Assembly: GCF_003697165.2 (NCBI RefSeq)
Contig: NZ_CP033092.2
Coordinates: forward strand, 1,860,001 to 1,924,000
Reading direction: 5' to 3'
DNA length: 64,000 bases
Source: Escherichia coli DSM 30083 = JCM 1649 = ATCC 11775
GTDB lineage: Bacteria > Pseudomonadota > Gammaproteobacteria > Enterobacterales > Enterobacteriaceae
Each line of letters opens with the position of its first letter. The stretch's first letter is position 1. This document shows, piece by piece, positions 16,272 through 24,271 of the stretch. The notes under the pieces were generated by a model, which was not told the origin of the DNA, ran no database searches, and saw nothing but the letters and a program-made list of their open reading frames with translations. The position numbers and the translations under genes are program-made.

Positions 16272-19001
16272 ATGAGCACGAAATTTAAAACCGTTATCAC
16301 TACTGCCGGAGCCGCAAAGCTGGCAGCCGCCACTGTCCCCGGCGGGAAAAAAGTAACCCTGTCTGCAATGGCCGTGGGTGACGGTAATGGCAAATTGCCG
16401 GTGCCGGATGCCGGTCAGACGAAACTGGTGCATGAGGTCTGGCGTCACGCTCTGAATAAAGTCAGCGTGGATAACAAGAATAAAAACTATATCGTGGCTG
16501 AACTGGTTGTACCGCCCGAAGTGGGCGGCTTCTGGATGCGTGAGCTTGGTCTGTATGACGATGCCGGAACACTGATTGCGGTATCCAACATGGCTGAAAG
16601 CTATAAGCCAGAACTGGCTGAAGGCTCCGGGCGTGCGCAGACCTGCCGCATGGTTATTATTGTCAGTAACGTGGCGTCCGTTGAGCTGAGTATTGATGCC
16701 AGCACAGTGATGGCGACGCAGGATTACGTCGATGACAAAATCGCAGAGCATGAGCAGTCCCGCCGCCATCCTGACGCCACGCTGACAGAAAAAGGTTTTA
16801 CTCAGTTAAGCAGTGCAACAAACAGCACCAGTGAGTCATTGGCAGCAACGCCAAAAGCGGTCAAGGCAGCAAATGACAACGCAAATTCACGTCTGGCGAA
16901 AAATCAGAATGGTGCAGATATCCAGGATAAATCAGCTTTTCTGGACAATGTTGGCGTTACCAGCCTGACGTTTATGAAAAACAATGGCGAAATGCCGGTT
17001 GATGCTGATCTGAATACGTTTGGTTCTGTTAAGGCTTATTCAGGTATCTGGTCTAAAGCAACGTCCACCAACGCAACACTGGAGAAAAACTTCCCTGAAG
17101 ATAATGCTGTCGGTGTGCTTGAGGTTTTTACTGGCGGCAATTTTGCAGGCACGCAACGCTATACCACACGTGACGGAAATTTGTATATCCGCAAACTCAT
17201 TGGAACATGGAATGGTAATGATGGACCATGGGGAGCATGGCGCCATGTTCAGGCTGTAACGCGAGCTCTAAGTACGACCATTGACCTTAACTCTCTCGGT
17301 GGCGCAGAACATTTAGGTCTATGGAGAAACAGCAGTTCAGCAATAGCTTCTTTTGAACGACATTACCCCGAGCAGGGAGGAGACGCGCAGGGCATTCTGG
17401 AAATTTTCGAAGGTGGGCTATATGGACGCACACAGCGTTATACAACCCGTAACGGGACTATGTATATTCGCGGCCTGACAGCCAAATGGGATGCAGAAAA
17501 TCCACAGTGGGAAGACTGGATCCAAATTGGTTATCAGACCAGTAGTACCTTCTATGAGGATGACCTGGATGATTTGATGTCTCCAGGTATTTACAGTGTG
17601 ACAGGCAAAGCGACCCACACCCCAATCCAGGGGCAGTCTGGTTTTCTGGAAGTCATCAGGCGCAAGGATGGTGTCTATGTTTTGCAACGTTACACGACCA
17701 CAGGAACCAGCGCAGCTACAAAAGACCGTTTATATGAGCGAGTGTTTCTTGGTGGCTCATTTAACGCGTGGGGGGAGTGGCGACAGATTTATAACTCAAA
17801 CTCTTTGCCGTTAGAGTTGGGTATCGGTGGCGCAGTGGCAAAACTCACCAGCCTGGACTGGCAGACATACGATTTTGTGCCGGGCAGTCTGATAACCGTT
17901 CGGCTGGATAACATGACCAATATTCCCGACGGTATGGACTGGGGCGTCATTGATGGCAACCTGATAAACATCTCAGTCGGTCCGAGTGATGATTCTGGTT
18001 CGGGACGCTCAATGCATGTATGGCGCAGCACTGTAAGTAAAGCCAACTACCGCTTTTTTATGGTGCGTATTTCAGGAAATCCGGGAAGCCGCACGATCAC
18101 GACAAGACGTGTGCCAATTATCGACGAAGCCCAGACATGGGGCGCGAAACAGACATTCAGTGCTGGCCTTTCTGGTGAACTGTCCGGCAATGCGGCGACA
18201 GCAACAAAGCTGAAAACAGCCCGTAAAATTAATAACGTTTCGTTTGATGGAACATCAGATATTAACCTGACGCCGAAAAATATTGGTGCATTTGCTTCAG
18301 GAAAAACAGGAGACACCGTTGCGAATGATAAAGCCGTTGGATGGAACTGGAGTAGCGGAGCCTATAACGCAACTATTGGTGGGGCATCAACGTTAATTCT
18401 TCATTTTAATATCGGGGAAGGAAGTTGTCCCGCCGCCCAGTTTCGCGTTAATTATAAGAACGGTGGTATTTTTTATCGTTCTGCTCGTGACGGTTACGGA
18501 TTCGAGGCTGACTGGTCTGAGTTTTATACCACAACGCGAAAACCTACAGCGGGAGATGTCGGTGCACTGCCGTTATCTGGTGGTCAATTGAATGGTGCTC
18601 TGGGTATAGGAACATCCAGTGCTCTTGGCGGTAATTCGATTGTTTTGGGTGATAATGACACGGGCTTTAAACAAAATGGTGATGGTAATCTGGATGTTTA
18701 TGCTAATAGCGTCCATGTTATGCGCTTTGTCTCCGGAAGCGTTCAAAGTAATAAAACCATAAATATTACGGGGCGTGTTAATCCCTCGGATTACGGTAAC
18801 TTTGATTCCCGCTATGTGAGAGATGTCAGACTTGGCACACGTGTTGTCCAGACCATGCAGAAAGGGGTGATGTATGAGAAAGCAGGGCACGTAATTACCG
18901 GGCTTGGTATTGTCGGTGAAGTCGATGGTGATGACCCCGCAGTATTCAGACCAATACAAAAATACATCAATGGCACATGGTATAACGTCGCACAGGTGTA
19001 A
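16272..19001 (+). CDS. H: Tail fibre protein gpH, enlarged, with three knob repeats
   Basis: gpH forms the side tail fibres that bind the host. Residues 1 to about 205 are the conserved P2 attachment part. Three knob-type repeats follow (about 250-328, 338-420 and 430-508), each with an R-Y-T-T block and a closing W-x-x-W segment, as in pyocin-knob domains. The middle carries the tail-fibre motif ATKLKTARKINNVSFDGT (about 640-660), and the C-terminus is a receptor-binding tip of a type shared among P2-like and Mu-like fibres. At 909 aa it is much longer than P2 gpH (669 aa), so the receptor range probably differs. Gene G follows after three bases. Confidence 0.92.
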   Translation: MSTKFKTVITTAGAAKLAAATVPGGKKVTLSAMAVGDGNGKLPVPDAGQTKLVHEVWRHALNKVSVDNKNKNYIVAELVVPPEVGGFWMRELGLYDDAGTLIAVSNMAESYKPELAEGSGRAQTCRMVIIVSNVASVELSIDASTVMATQDYVDDKIAEHEQSRRHPDATLTEKGFTQLSSATNSTSESLAATPKAVKAANDNANSRLAKNQNGADIQDKSAFLDNVGVTSLTFMKNNGEMPVDADLNTFGSVKAYSGIWSKATSTNATLEKNFPEDNAVGVLEVFTGGNFAGTQRYTTRDGNLYIRKLIGTWNGNDGPWGAWRHVQAVTRALSTTIDLNSLGGAEHLGLWRNSSSAIASFERHYPEQGGDAQGILEIFEGGLYGRTQRYTTRNGTMYIRGLTAKWDAENPQWEDWIQIGYQTSSTFYEDDLDDLMSPGIYSVTGKATHTPIQGQSGFLEVIRRKDGVYVLQRYTTTGTSAATKDRLYERVFLGGSFNAWGEWRQIYNSNSLPLELGIGGAVAKLTSLDWQTYDFVPGSLITVRLDNMTNIPDGMDWGVIDGNLINISVGPSDDSGSGRSMHVWRSTVSKANYRFFMVRISGNPGSRTITTRRVPIIDEAQTWGAKQTFSAGLSGELSGNAATATKLKTARKINNVSFDGTSDINLTPKNIGAFASGKTGDTVANDKAVGWNWSSGAYNATIGGASTLILHFNIGEGSCPAAQFRVNYKNGGIFYRSARDGYGFEADWSEFYTTTRKPTAGDVGALPLSGGQLNGALGIGTSSALGGNSIVLGDNDTGFKQNGDGNLDVYANSVHVMRFVSGSVQSNKTINITGRVNPSDYGNFDSRYVRDVRLGTRVVQTMQKGVMYEKAGHVITGLGIVGEVDGDDPAVFRPIQKYINGTWYNVAQV

Positions 19002-19004
19002 TTT

Positions 19005-19532
19005 ATGCAGCATTTAAAAAATATTACTGCGGGTAATCCAAAAACTGTTGCCCAATATCAACTGACAAAAAATTTTGATGTTATCTGGTTATGGTCCGAA
19101 GAGGGAAAAAACTGGTATGAGGAAGTAAGTAATTTTCAGGAAGACACGATAAAGATTGTTTACGATGAGAATAATATAATTGTCGGCATCACCAGAGATG
19201 CTTCAACGCTCAACCCTGAAGGTTTTAGCGTTGTCGAGGTTCCTGATATTACCGCCAACCGACGTGCTGATGACTCAGGTAAATGGATGTTTAAGGATGG
19301 TGCCGTGATTAAGCGGATTTATACGGCAGACGAACAGCTGCAACTGGCGGAATTACAGAAGTCAGCTTTGCTTTCCGAAGCTGAAACTATCATTCAGCCA
19401 CTGGAACGCTCTGTCAGACTGAATATGGCAACAGATGAGGAGCGTAGCCGACTGGAAGCATGGGAACGCTACAGTGTTCTGGTCAGCCGTGTGGATCCTG
19501 CAAATCCTGAATGGCCGGAAATGCCGCAATAA
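19005..19532 (+). CDS. G: Tail fibre assembly chaperone gpG
   Basis: gpG (175 aa, Tfa/Caudo_TAP family) is required to fold the tail fibre; such chaperones co-vary with the fibre tip. It starts three bases after H and is co-expressed with it. The conserved C-terminal segment with ERYSVLVSRVDPANPEWP is present. It ends the VWJIHG operon. Confidence 0.94.
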   Translation: MQHLKNITAGNPKTVAQYQLTKNFDVIWLWSEEGKNWYEEVSNFQEDTIKIVYDENNIIVGITRDASTLNPEGFSVVEVPDITANRRADDSGKWMFKDGAVIKRIYTADEQLQLAELQKSALLSEAETIIQPLERSVRLNMATDEERSRLEAWERYSVLVSRVDPANPEWPEMPQ

Positions 19533-19953
19533 GTTGTATGATCTCTGGAGTGAGCTAACGTATCTATAGCACAGAGTAAAGCCTAATCTGACAGTCTGCT
19601 CTGTGCTAGGAGCGGACTGACCTGCTTCCCGATGATTAATACACAGCTATGCTAGTAATGTCCGTAGATCGCTGTGTGTTGCATCCATCGGTTGAACTCA
19701 CAGTCCAAACCAGACTGTCAGCTTTGATTAGATTCTACCTACTCAACCTGTCAGATAAGGTCTGAGCTAATACATCTAATATATGGCTTCGTGCAGGGGA
19801 CGGCTATCGCGAACGTTAGGCCAGGTATCTGAATACGCACAGTTCACTTGGTTGTACTTCTTGCACTGATCTGCTATCCCGCACAGCTATTTATAGGTAA
19901 TCTTCAGTGTATAATCTGCCAACTTATGGAAGCTTGTACAACAGGAGAAATAT
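19533..19953. other. Non-coding left flank of the Z/fun cargo with repeats
   Basis: There is no gene in these 421 bases. Near G is a perfect 10-bp inverted repeat, TAGCACAGAG at 19567-19576 and CTCTGTGCTA at 19599-19608; no T-run follows, so it is not an ordinary terminator. CAGACTGTCAG occurs on the minus strand at 19588-19598 and on the plus strand at 19711-19721. A TATAAT at 19910-19915 is a likely -10 for the following gene, with only a weak -35. An AGGAG ribosome site is at 19943-19947. Confidence 0.6.
19711..19754 (+). repeat. Left copy of 44-bp imperfect direct repeat flanking the cargo
   Basis: The block begins CAGACTGTCAGCTTTGAT and ends with CTGTCAG 33 bases after the first CTGTCAG. 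It matches the block at 22021-22064 at about 31 of 44 positions, including 17 of the first 18. The pair brackets the three cargo genes and could be the crossover sites of the enclosed recombinase. That role is inferred. Confidence 0.6.
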
Positions 19954-20796
19954 ATGAAAAAAGAATTGTTTGGACGTTGCCCGTTTGATCTTGACGAAGA
20001 TGTAAAAAAAATAGCCGCGATAAATAAATATATCCATGCAAAATTTGAGGAGCATAAAAATAAAATAGACAACCTAAAGGGTGTGGAACAAAAATTGATG
20101 GTCTTACAGTACTTTAATGTACTGAATGAACTTAGTAATCAGGCTATCTCTTCTTTGAATATAGGAGCCTTTTCAGCATCGGAAGTATTAGCTAGGGTTA
20201 TAATAGAACAGGCTGCCAATCAATTTTATATAGCAATAGATGATGGCGAAAATGCACAAGCATTACTCAAGGCTAGTAAGAAATTAGTTCATAGTAATGG
20301 AAAACGGTGGCTGGAGTGTTTAAAATCCAAAGGAATGACTAATCCAGCAGCAAATGAAAGGATTCGCATGGGAAAAGAACTAACTGATCTATTTAATAGA
20401 TTGTGGCCAAATACACCTGAATATCCAGGAACCAGAAGACTTTTTGAATTAATTGGCTGGGAAACACACTATCATGCCCATTACGTTCCCCTTTGTGATT
20501 CAATACATACATTCTCTGATGATATGGTAAATATAGTATCTCTATATAATGCAATCCAAAGTGATGAAAATACTGCTATCGAATTCATTCTTGCAGTTAA
20601 ACAAGAAAATAAACGGCTGGCAATTTATAATTTTGTAATTGCTACGGCCCTTCGGTGTGAGGCCTTAGTAAATGTATTTAACTCTTTAGGTTATCAGGAT
20701 ATTATAACAGAAATGACACCAACAATAGATACAGTCAACCAGACTATAATTCGATATGATGATTTTGATCATTCCAGAATTGATGATTGTCAATAA
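19954..20796 (+). CDS. Unknown 280-aa cargo protein in the Z/fun locus
   Basis: I do not recognise this protein with certainty. It is soluble, mostly helical and has no signal peptide or membrane segment. The segments ARVIIEQAANQFYIAID (about 85-101) and HYHAHYVPLCDSIHTF (about 172-187) resemble the uncharacterised DUF5677-type family, whose members often occur in mobile DNA; this link is tentative. The gene is AT-rich compared with the phage genes on both sides, has its own -10 and a good AGGAG ribosome site, and lies where P2 relatives exchange genes such as Z/fun. A role in excluding other phages is possible but not shown. Confidence 0.55.
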   Translation: MKKELFGRCPFDLDEDVKKIAAINKYIHAKFEEHKNKIDNLKGVEQKLMVLQYFNVLNELSNQAISSLNIGAFSASEVLARVIIEQAANQFYIAIDDGENAQALLKASKKLVHSNGKRWLECLKSKGMTNPAANERIRMGKELTDLFNRLWPNTPEYPGTRRLFELIGWETHYHAHYVPLCDSIHTFSDDMVNIVSLYNAIQSDENTAIEFILAVKQENKRLAIYNFVIATALRCEALVNVFNSLGYQDIITEMTPTIDTVNQTIIRYDDFDHSRIDDCQ

Positions 20797-20871
20797 TTAA
20801 TTGACAGAATACGTACATGCGCAACAACTAGTGATAGTTGACTTATTTTCGCTCTTGAGAGACAACCATAC

Positions 20872-20900
20872 TCAAATCTCCCACATTGCAGGAGATTTGA
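20872..20900 (+). promoter_or_regulatory. Hairpin that sequesters the recombinase ribosome-binding site
   Basis: A perfect 10-bp inverted repeat, TCAAATCTCC (20872-20881) and GGAGATTTGA (20891-20900), encloses a 9-base loop. The right arm contains the GGAG that serves the ATG at 20903. In RNA this would hide the ribosome site and keep recombinase synthesis low unless opened, for example by ribosomes or an antisense partner. It could also be a protein-binding palindrome. Confidence 0.55.
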
Positions 20901-20902
20901 AT

Positions 20903-21487
20903 ATGAAAACGTCACCGTGGAATAAAGACCGTACCATCGGTCAAAAAAGGCCACTTCAGATATTTCATATCTGGGGGATCCGGATTAGACTTGAGTTGGA
21001 AGGTAAAACACGCGATCTAGCTCTGTTCAACATGGCTTTGGACACTAAGCTACGGGGCTGTGATTTGGTCAAACTCAAAGTATCAGATGCTGCATATGGC
21101 AGTTCTGTCTCAAGCAGAGCAACGGTGTTGCAACAGAAAACCGGCAGCCCTGTCCAATTTGAGATAACCAAAGGGACAAGGGAAGCGGTTACTGCATTGA
21201 TAAAGCTCGGCAACTGGCATAGTAAAGGCTTCCTGTTCCGCTCTCGGGTCGGAACTAACCACCATATATCAACCCGGCAATACAACCGAATTTTTCATGG
21301 GTGGGTAGAAAAGCTTGGTCTCGAAGATTCGCTGTACAGCACACATTCCATGAGAAGAACAAAACCTTACTTAATCTACAAGAAAACCAAGAGTCTCCGG
21401 GTGATCCAACTTCTGTTGGGCCATAAGAAACTGGAAAGCACAGTCCGTTATTTGGGCATTGAAGTCGATATAGAAGGTCTCTTTTAA
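20903..21487 (+). CDS. Small (FimB-sized) tyrosine recombinase in the Z/fun cargo
   Basis: The ATG at 20903 follows a GGAG ribosome site and gives 194 aa, the size of FimB/FimE-type recombinases; the frame is open 34 codons further upstream without a ribosome site. The catalytic set of the family is visible: Arg in DTKLRGCDLV, HSMRR (H-x-x-R), LLGHKKLEST (second His) and the nucleophile Tyr in VRYLGI. It lacks the arm-binding N-terminal domain of phage integrases. P2 has its own int elsewhere, so this enzyme probably acts on the cargo unit or on a small invertible segment, not on the prophage. It is probably active. Confidence 0.85.
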   Translation: MKTSPWNKDRTIGQKRPLQIFHIWGIRIRLELEGKTRDLALFNMALDTKLRGCDLVKLKVSDAAYGSSVSSRATVLQQKTGSPVQFEITKGTREAVTALIKLGNWHSKGFLFRSRVGTNHHISTRQYNRIFHGWVEKLGLEDSLYSTHSMRRTKPYLIYKKTKSLRVIQLLLGHKKLESTVRYLGIEVDIEGLF

Positions 21488-21509
21488 GTTATGGGGGCTG
21501 ATTTTATAT

Positions 21510-21887
21510 TCAATAGCGTATGCTCATCGAAGAAATAAACTCATAAAATGTAAAGACAGCCAGCAAAAACATACAGATAAAGATAAGGGAAATAGCACAC
21601 TTAACTAAGGGCTGAACCCCCCGAGGTGTTCCCCATGGTTTAGACATTTGGGTTATAACCCAAATAAATAAGGCCACAAAACAGCAAACACCAGCCAATC
21701 CGAGCAGAGATATTATGACAACTCCAAACAGATTTCCAACATCTAGTTTATCTGTTTTTGCAACTAGGGTTAACAAACCAGCAATAATAGTTGCAATCGA
21801 TATTCCCGCAATGGTTGTGAGATCGGCGATAACAGCCAGTTTTTCTTTAGTATTTCCTTGAGTAAAGACCTCTAAAATTGATTTCAT
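21510..21887 (-). CDS. Small three-helix membrane protein of unknown function
   Basis: The ATG at 21887 preceded by AGGTGG gives 125 aa; a GTG four codons upstream is an alternative. Three hydrophobic segments lie at about 23-43, 54-82 and 93-118, so it should sit in the inner membrane. I recognise no family. It faces the recombinase gene, with 22 bases between the stops, and has its own leftward transcription. Cargo loci of P2 relatives often pair soluble and membrane proteins in phage exclusion, but nothing here proves that. Confidence 0.6.
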   Translation of the reverse strand: MKSILEVFTQGNTKEKLAVIADLTTIAGISIATIIAGLLTLVAKTDKLDVGNLFGVVIISLLGLAGVCCFVALFIWVITQMSKPWGTPRGVQPLVKCAISLIFICMFLLAVFTFYEFISSMSIRY

Positions 21888-22020
21888 GGAAATAACCACC
21901 TACTATCGATTATATTCAGGAGCTTTTTATCATAACGATATCAGATAGATAAGGACATTGTAATATTTTGGATGATTTAAACTTGCTTTTGTAACTCTAA
22001 TGTCCACTTTTCGCTCAAAG

Positions 22021-22064
22021 CAGACTGTCAGGTTTGATAGCATTTGGGCTATGTAAATTGTCAG
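22021..22064 (+). repeat. Right copy of 44-bp imperfect direct repeat flanking the cargo
   Basis: Starts CAGACTGTCAGGTTTGAT and ends with TTGTCAG, again 33 bases after the first CTGTCAG. See the left copy. The 13-mer AGCAGACTGTCAG at 22019-22031 is also found inverted at 19588-19600. Confidence 0.6.
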
Positions 22065-22094
22065 GCGGAAAATGAGTGAGTACAAATCAGGACA

Positions 22095-22121
22095 GGCGGG
22101 CGAATTGCCCGCCTTTTCTTT
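22095..22121 (+). terminator. Rho-independent terminator before FI
   Basis: A perfect 7-bp GC stem, GGCGGGC (22095-22101) and GCCCGCC (22107-22113), with a 5-base loop is followed by TTTTCTTT. It would stop rightward transcription from G or the cargo just before the FI promoter, insulating the FETUD operon. Confidence 0.85.
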
Positions 22122-22125
22122 ATCT

Positions 22126-22144
22126 GTTGTTTCATCCACTGACC
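22126..22144 (+). promoter_or_regulatory. Candidate Ogr-dependent late promoter site (PF)
   Basis: GTTGTTTCA (22126-22134) matches the motif upstream of O and V. It lies about 85 bases before FI, which suits an activator site near -55 of a promoter just upstream of FI, where P2 has PF. Confidence 0.45.
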
Positions 22145-22217
22145 AGCCAGGTCAAATAGCGTCTTATGCTCTGCACAACAGAAAATAGTTGTACCCATTA
22201 ACCACGGAGTTAAACGG

Positions 22218-23408
22218 ATGAGTGACTATCATCATGGCGTGCAGGTGCTGGAGATTAACGACGGCACCCGCGTCATTTCCACCGTATCCACTGCCATTGT
22301 CGGCATGGTCTGCACGGCCAGCGATGCGGATGCGGAAACCTTCCCCCTCAATAAACCGGTGCTGATTACCAATGTGCAAAGCGCAATTGCAAAGGCCGGT
22401 AAAAAAGGCACGCTGGCGGCATCGTTGCAGGCCATCGCTGACCAGTCAAAACCGGTCACCGTTGTCGTGCGCGTGGAAGACTGCACCGGTGATGACGAGG
22501 AAACGAAACTCGCGCAGACCGTTTCCAATATCATCGGCACCACCGACGAAAACGGTCAGTACACCGGACTAAAAGCCCTGCTGGCGGCGGAGTCGGTAAC
22601 CGGTGTTAAACCGCGTATTCTCGGTGTGCCGGGACTGGATACCAAAGAGGTGGCTGTTGCACTGGCATCCGTCTGTCAGAAGCTGCGCGCTTTCGGATAT
22701 ATCAGCGCATGGGGCTGTAAGACCATTTCCGAGGTGAAAGCCTACCGCCAGAATTTCAGCCAGCGTGAGCTGATGGTCATCTGGCCGGATTTCCTCGCAT
22801 GGGATACGGTCACCAGTACCACCGCTACCGCGTATGCCACCGCCCGTGCGCTGGGTCTGCGCGCTAAAATCGACCAGGAGCAGGGCTGGCATAAAACGCT
22901 GTCCAACGTCGGGGTAAACGGTGTTACCGGCATCAGCGCATCTGTATTCTGGGATTTGCAGGAGTCCGGCACCGATGCTGACCTGCTTAACGAGTCAGGC
23001 GTCACTACGCTGATTCGCCGCGACGGTTTCCGATTCTGGGGTAACCGTACCTGCTCTGATGACCCGCTGTTCCTCTTTGAAAACTACACCCGCACCGCGC
23101 AGGTACTGGCTGACACGATGGCTGAGGCGCACATGTGGGCGGTGGACAAGCCCATCACCGCAACGCTGATTCGCGACATCGTTGACGGCATCAATGCCAA
23201 ATTCCGTGAGCTGAAAACAAACGGCTATATCGTGGATGCGACCTGCTGGTTCAGCGAAGAATCCAACGATGCGGAAACCCTCAAGGCCGGAAAACTGTAT
23301 ATCGACTACGACTATACACCGGTGCCTCCTCTTGAAAACCTGACCCTGCGCCAGCGTATTACCGATAAATACCTGGCAAATCTGGTCACCTCGGTTAACA
23401 GCAATTAA
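22218..23408 (+). CDS. FI: P2 tail sheath protein gpFI
   Basis: gpFI forms the contractile sheath. The 396-aa protein equals P2 FI in length and is the first gene of the tail operon FI-FII-E-T-U-D. A GGAG ribosome site precedes the ATG. It is followed after 12 bases by FII. Confidence 0.96.
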   Translation: MSDYHHGVQVLEINDGTRVISTVSTAIVGMVCTASDADAETFPLNKPVLITNVQSAIAKAGKKGTLAASLQAIADQSKPVTVVVRVEDCTGDDEETKLAQTVSNIIGTTDENGQYTGLKALLAAESVTGVKPRILGVPGLDTKEVAVALASVCQKLRAFGYISAWGCKTISEVKAYRQNFSQRELMVIWPDFLAWDTVTSTTATAYATARALGLRAKIDQEQGWHKTLSNVGVNGVTGISASVFWDLQESGTDADLLNESGVTTLIRRDGFRFWGNRTCSDDPLFLFENYTRTAQVLADTMAEAHMWAVDKPITATLIRDIVDGINAKFRELKTNGYIVDATCWFSEESNDAETLKAGKLYIDYDYTPVPPLENLTLRQRITDKYLANLVTSVNSN

Positions 23409-23420
23409 GGAGCCTGACCG

Positions 23421-23939
23421 ATGGCAATGCCGCGCAAACTCAAGTTAATGAACGTCTTTCTGAACGGCTACAGCTATCAGGGCGTCGCGAAGTCCGTCAC
23501 GCTACCAAAACTGACCCGTAAGCTCGAAAACTATCGCGGTGCGGGGATGAACGGCAGCGCACCGGTAGACCTCGGCCTTGATGACGATGCGCTGTCAATG
23601 GAGTGGTCGCTCGGTGGCTTCCCGGATTCGGTTATCTGGGAGCTTTACGCCGCAACCGGTGTGGATTCCGTACCGATTCGTTTTGCAGGCTCTTACCAGC
23701 GCGACGATACCGGCGAAACGGTGGCCGTCGAGGTGGTCATGCGTGGACGTCAGAAAGAAATCGACACCGGCGAGGGCAAACAGGGAGAAGACACCGAGTC
23801 GAAAATCTCCGTGGTCTGCACCTATTTCCGGCTGACGATGGACGGTAAGGAGCTGGTCGAAATCGACACCATCAACATGATTGAGAAGGTGAACGGCGTC
23901 GACCGGCTGGAGCAACACCGCCGCAATATCGGCCTGTGA
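23421..23939 (+). CDS. FII: P2 tail tube protein gpFII
   Basis: gpFII (172 aa) polymerises into the inner tail tube through which DNA passes. Sequence and length match P2 FII. AAGGAG precedes the ATG. A 56-base gap with an imperfect GGTCAGCC/GGCTGACC hairpin separates it from E. Confidence 0.96.
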   Translation: MAMPRKLKLMNVFLNGYSYQGVAKSVTLPKLTRKLENYRGAGMNGSAPVDLGLDDDALSMEWSLGGFPDSVIWELYAATGVDSVPIRFAGSYQRDDTGETVAVEVVMRGRQKEIDTGEGKQGEDTESKISVVCTYFRLTMDGKELVEIDTINMIEKVNGVDRLEQHRRNIGL

Positions 23940-23995
23940 TTTTCATCCGGTCAGCCTGGCTGACCGGTTAACCCCGATTCAGAAGTGAGAAAACC

Positions 23996-24271
23996 ATGAA
24001 CAAAGAAAATGTGATTACCCTGGACAATCCGGTCAAGCGTGGTGAGCAGGTTATCGAACAGGTCACGCTGATGAAACCTAATGCCGGGACGCTGCGCGGT
24101 GTCAGTCTGGCTGCGGTCGCGAACTCCGAAGTCGATGCACTGATTAAGGTGCTGCCGCGCATGACGGCACCGATGCTGACCGAGCAGGAAGTCGCCGCGC
24201 TGGAACTGCCTGACCTTGTGGCGCTGGCCGGTAAGGTGGTCGGTTTTTTGTCGCCGAACTCGGTGCAGTGA
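23996..24271 (+). CDS. E: P2 tail protein gpE
   Basis: gpE (91 aa) is a tail assembly chaperone needed for tape-measure folding, like lambda gpG. The normal reading ends at a TGA 21 bases after a slippery heptamer; a fraction of ribosomes shift to produce E+E'. Confidence 0.95.
   Translation: MNKENVITLDNPVKRGEQVIEQVTLMKPNAGTLRGVSLAAVANSEVDALIKVLPRMTAPMLTEQEVAALELPDLVALAGKVVGFLSPNSVQ

Larger units (their letters stand above)
21900..22217. other. Non-coding right flank of the cargo and FI upstream region
   Basis: This stretch holds the right copy of the direct repeat, a terminator and a candidate late promoter, listed separately. A TATGCT at about 22163-22168 may be the -10 of the FI promoter. 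The region nearest the membrane-protein gene is AT-rich and should contain its leftward promoter, though I cannot fix one. Confidence 0.5.

Noticed and set aside
19567..19608. Terminator of the VWJIHG operon
   Set aside because: The stem is good but the loop is 22 bases and no T-run follows.
20801..20902. Longer N-terminus for the Z/fun recombinase
   Set aside because: The upstream codons overlap the hairpin and lack a ribosome site; the ATG at 20903 has GGAG at proper spacing.
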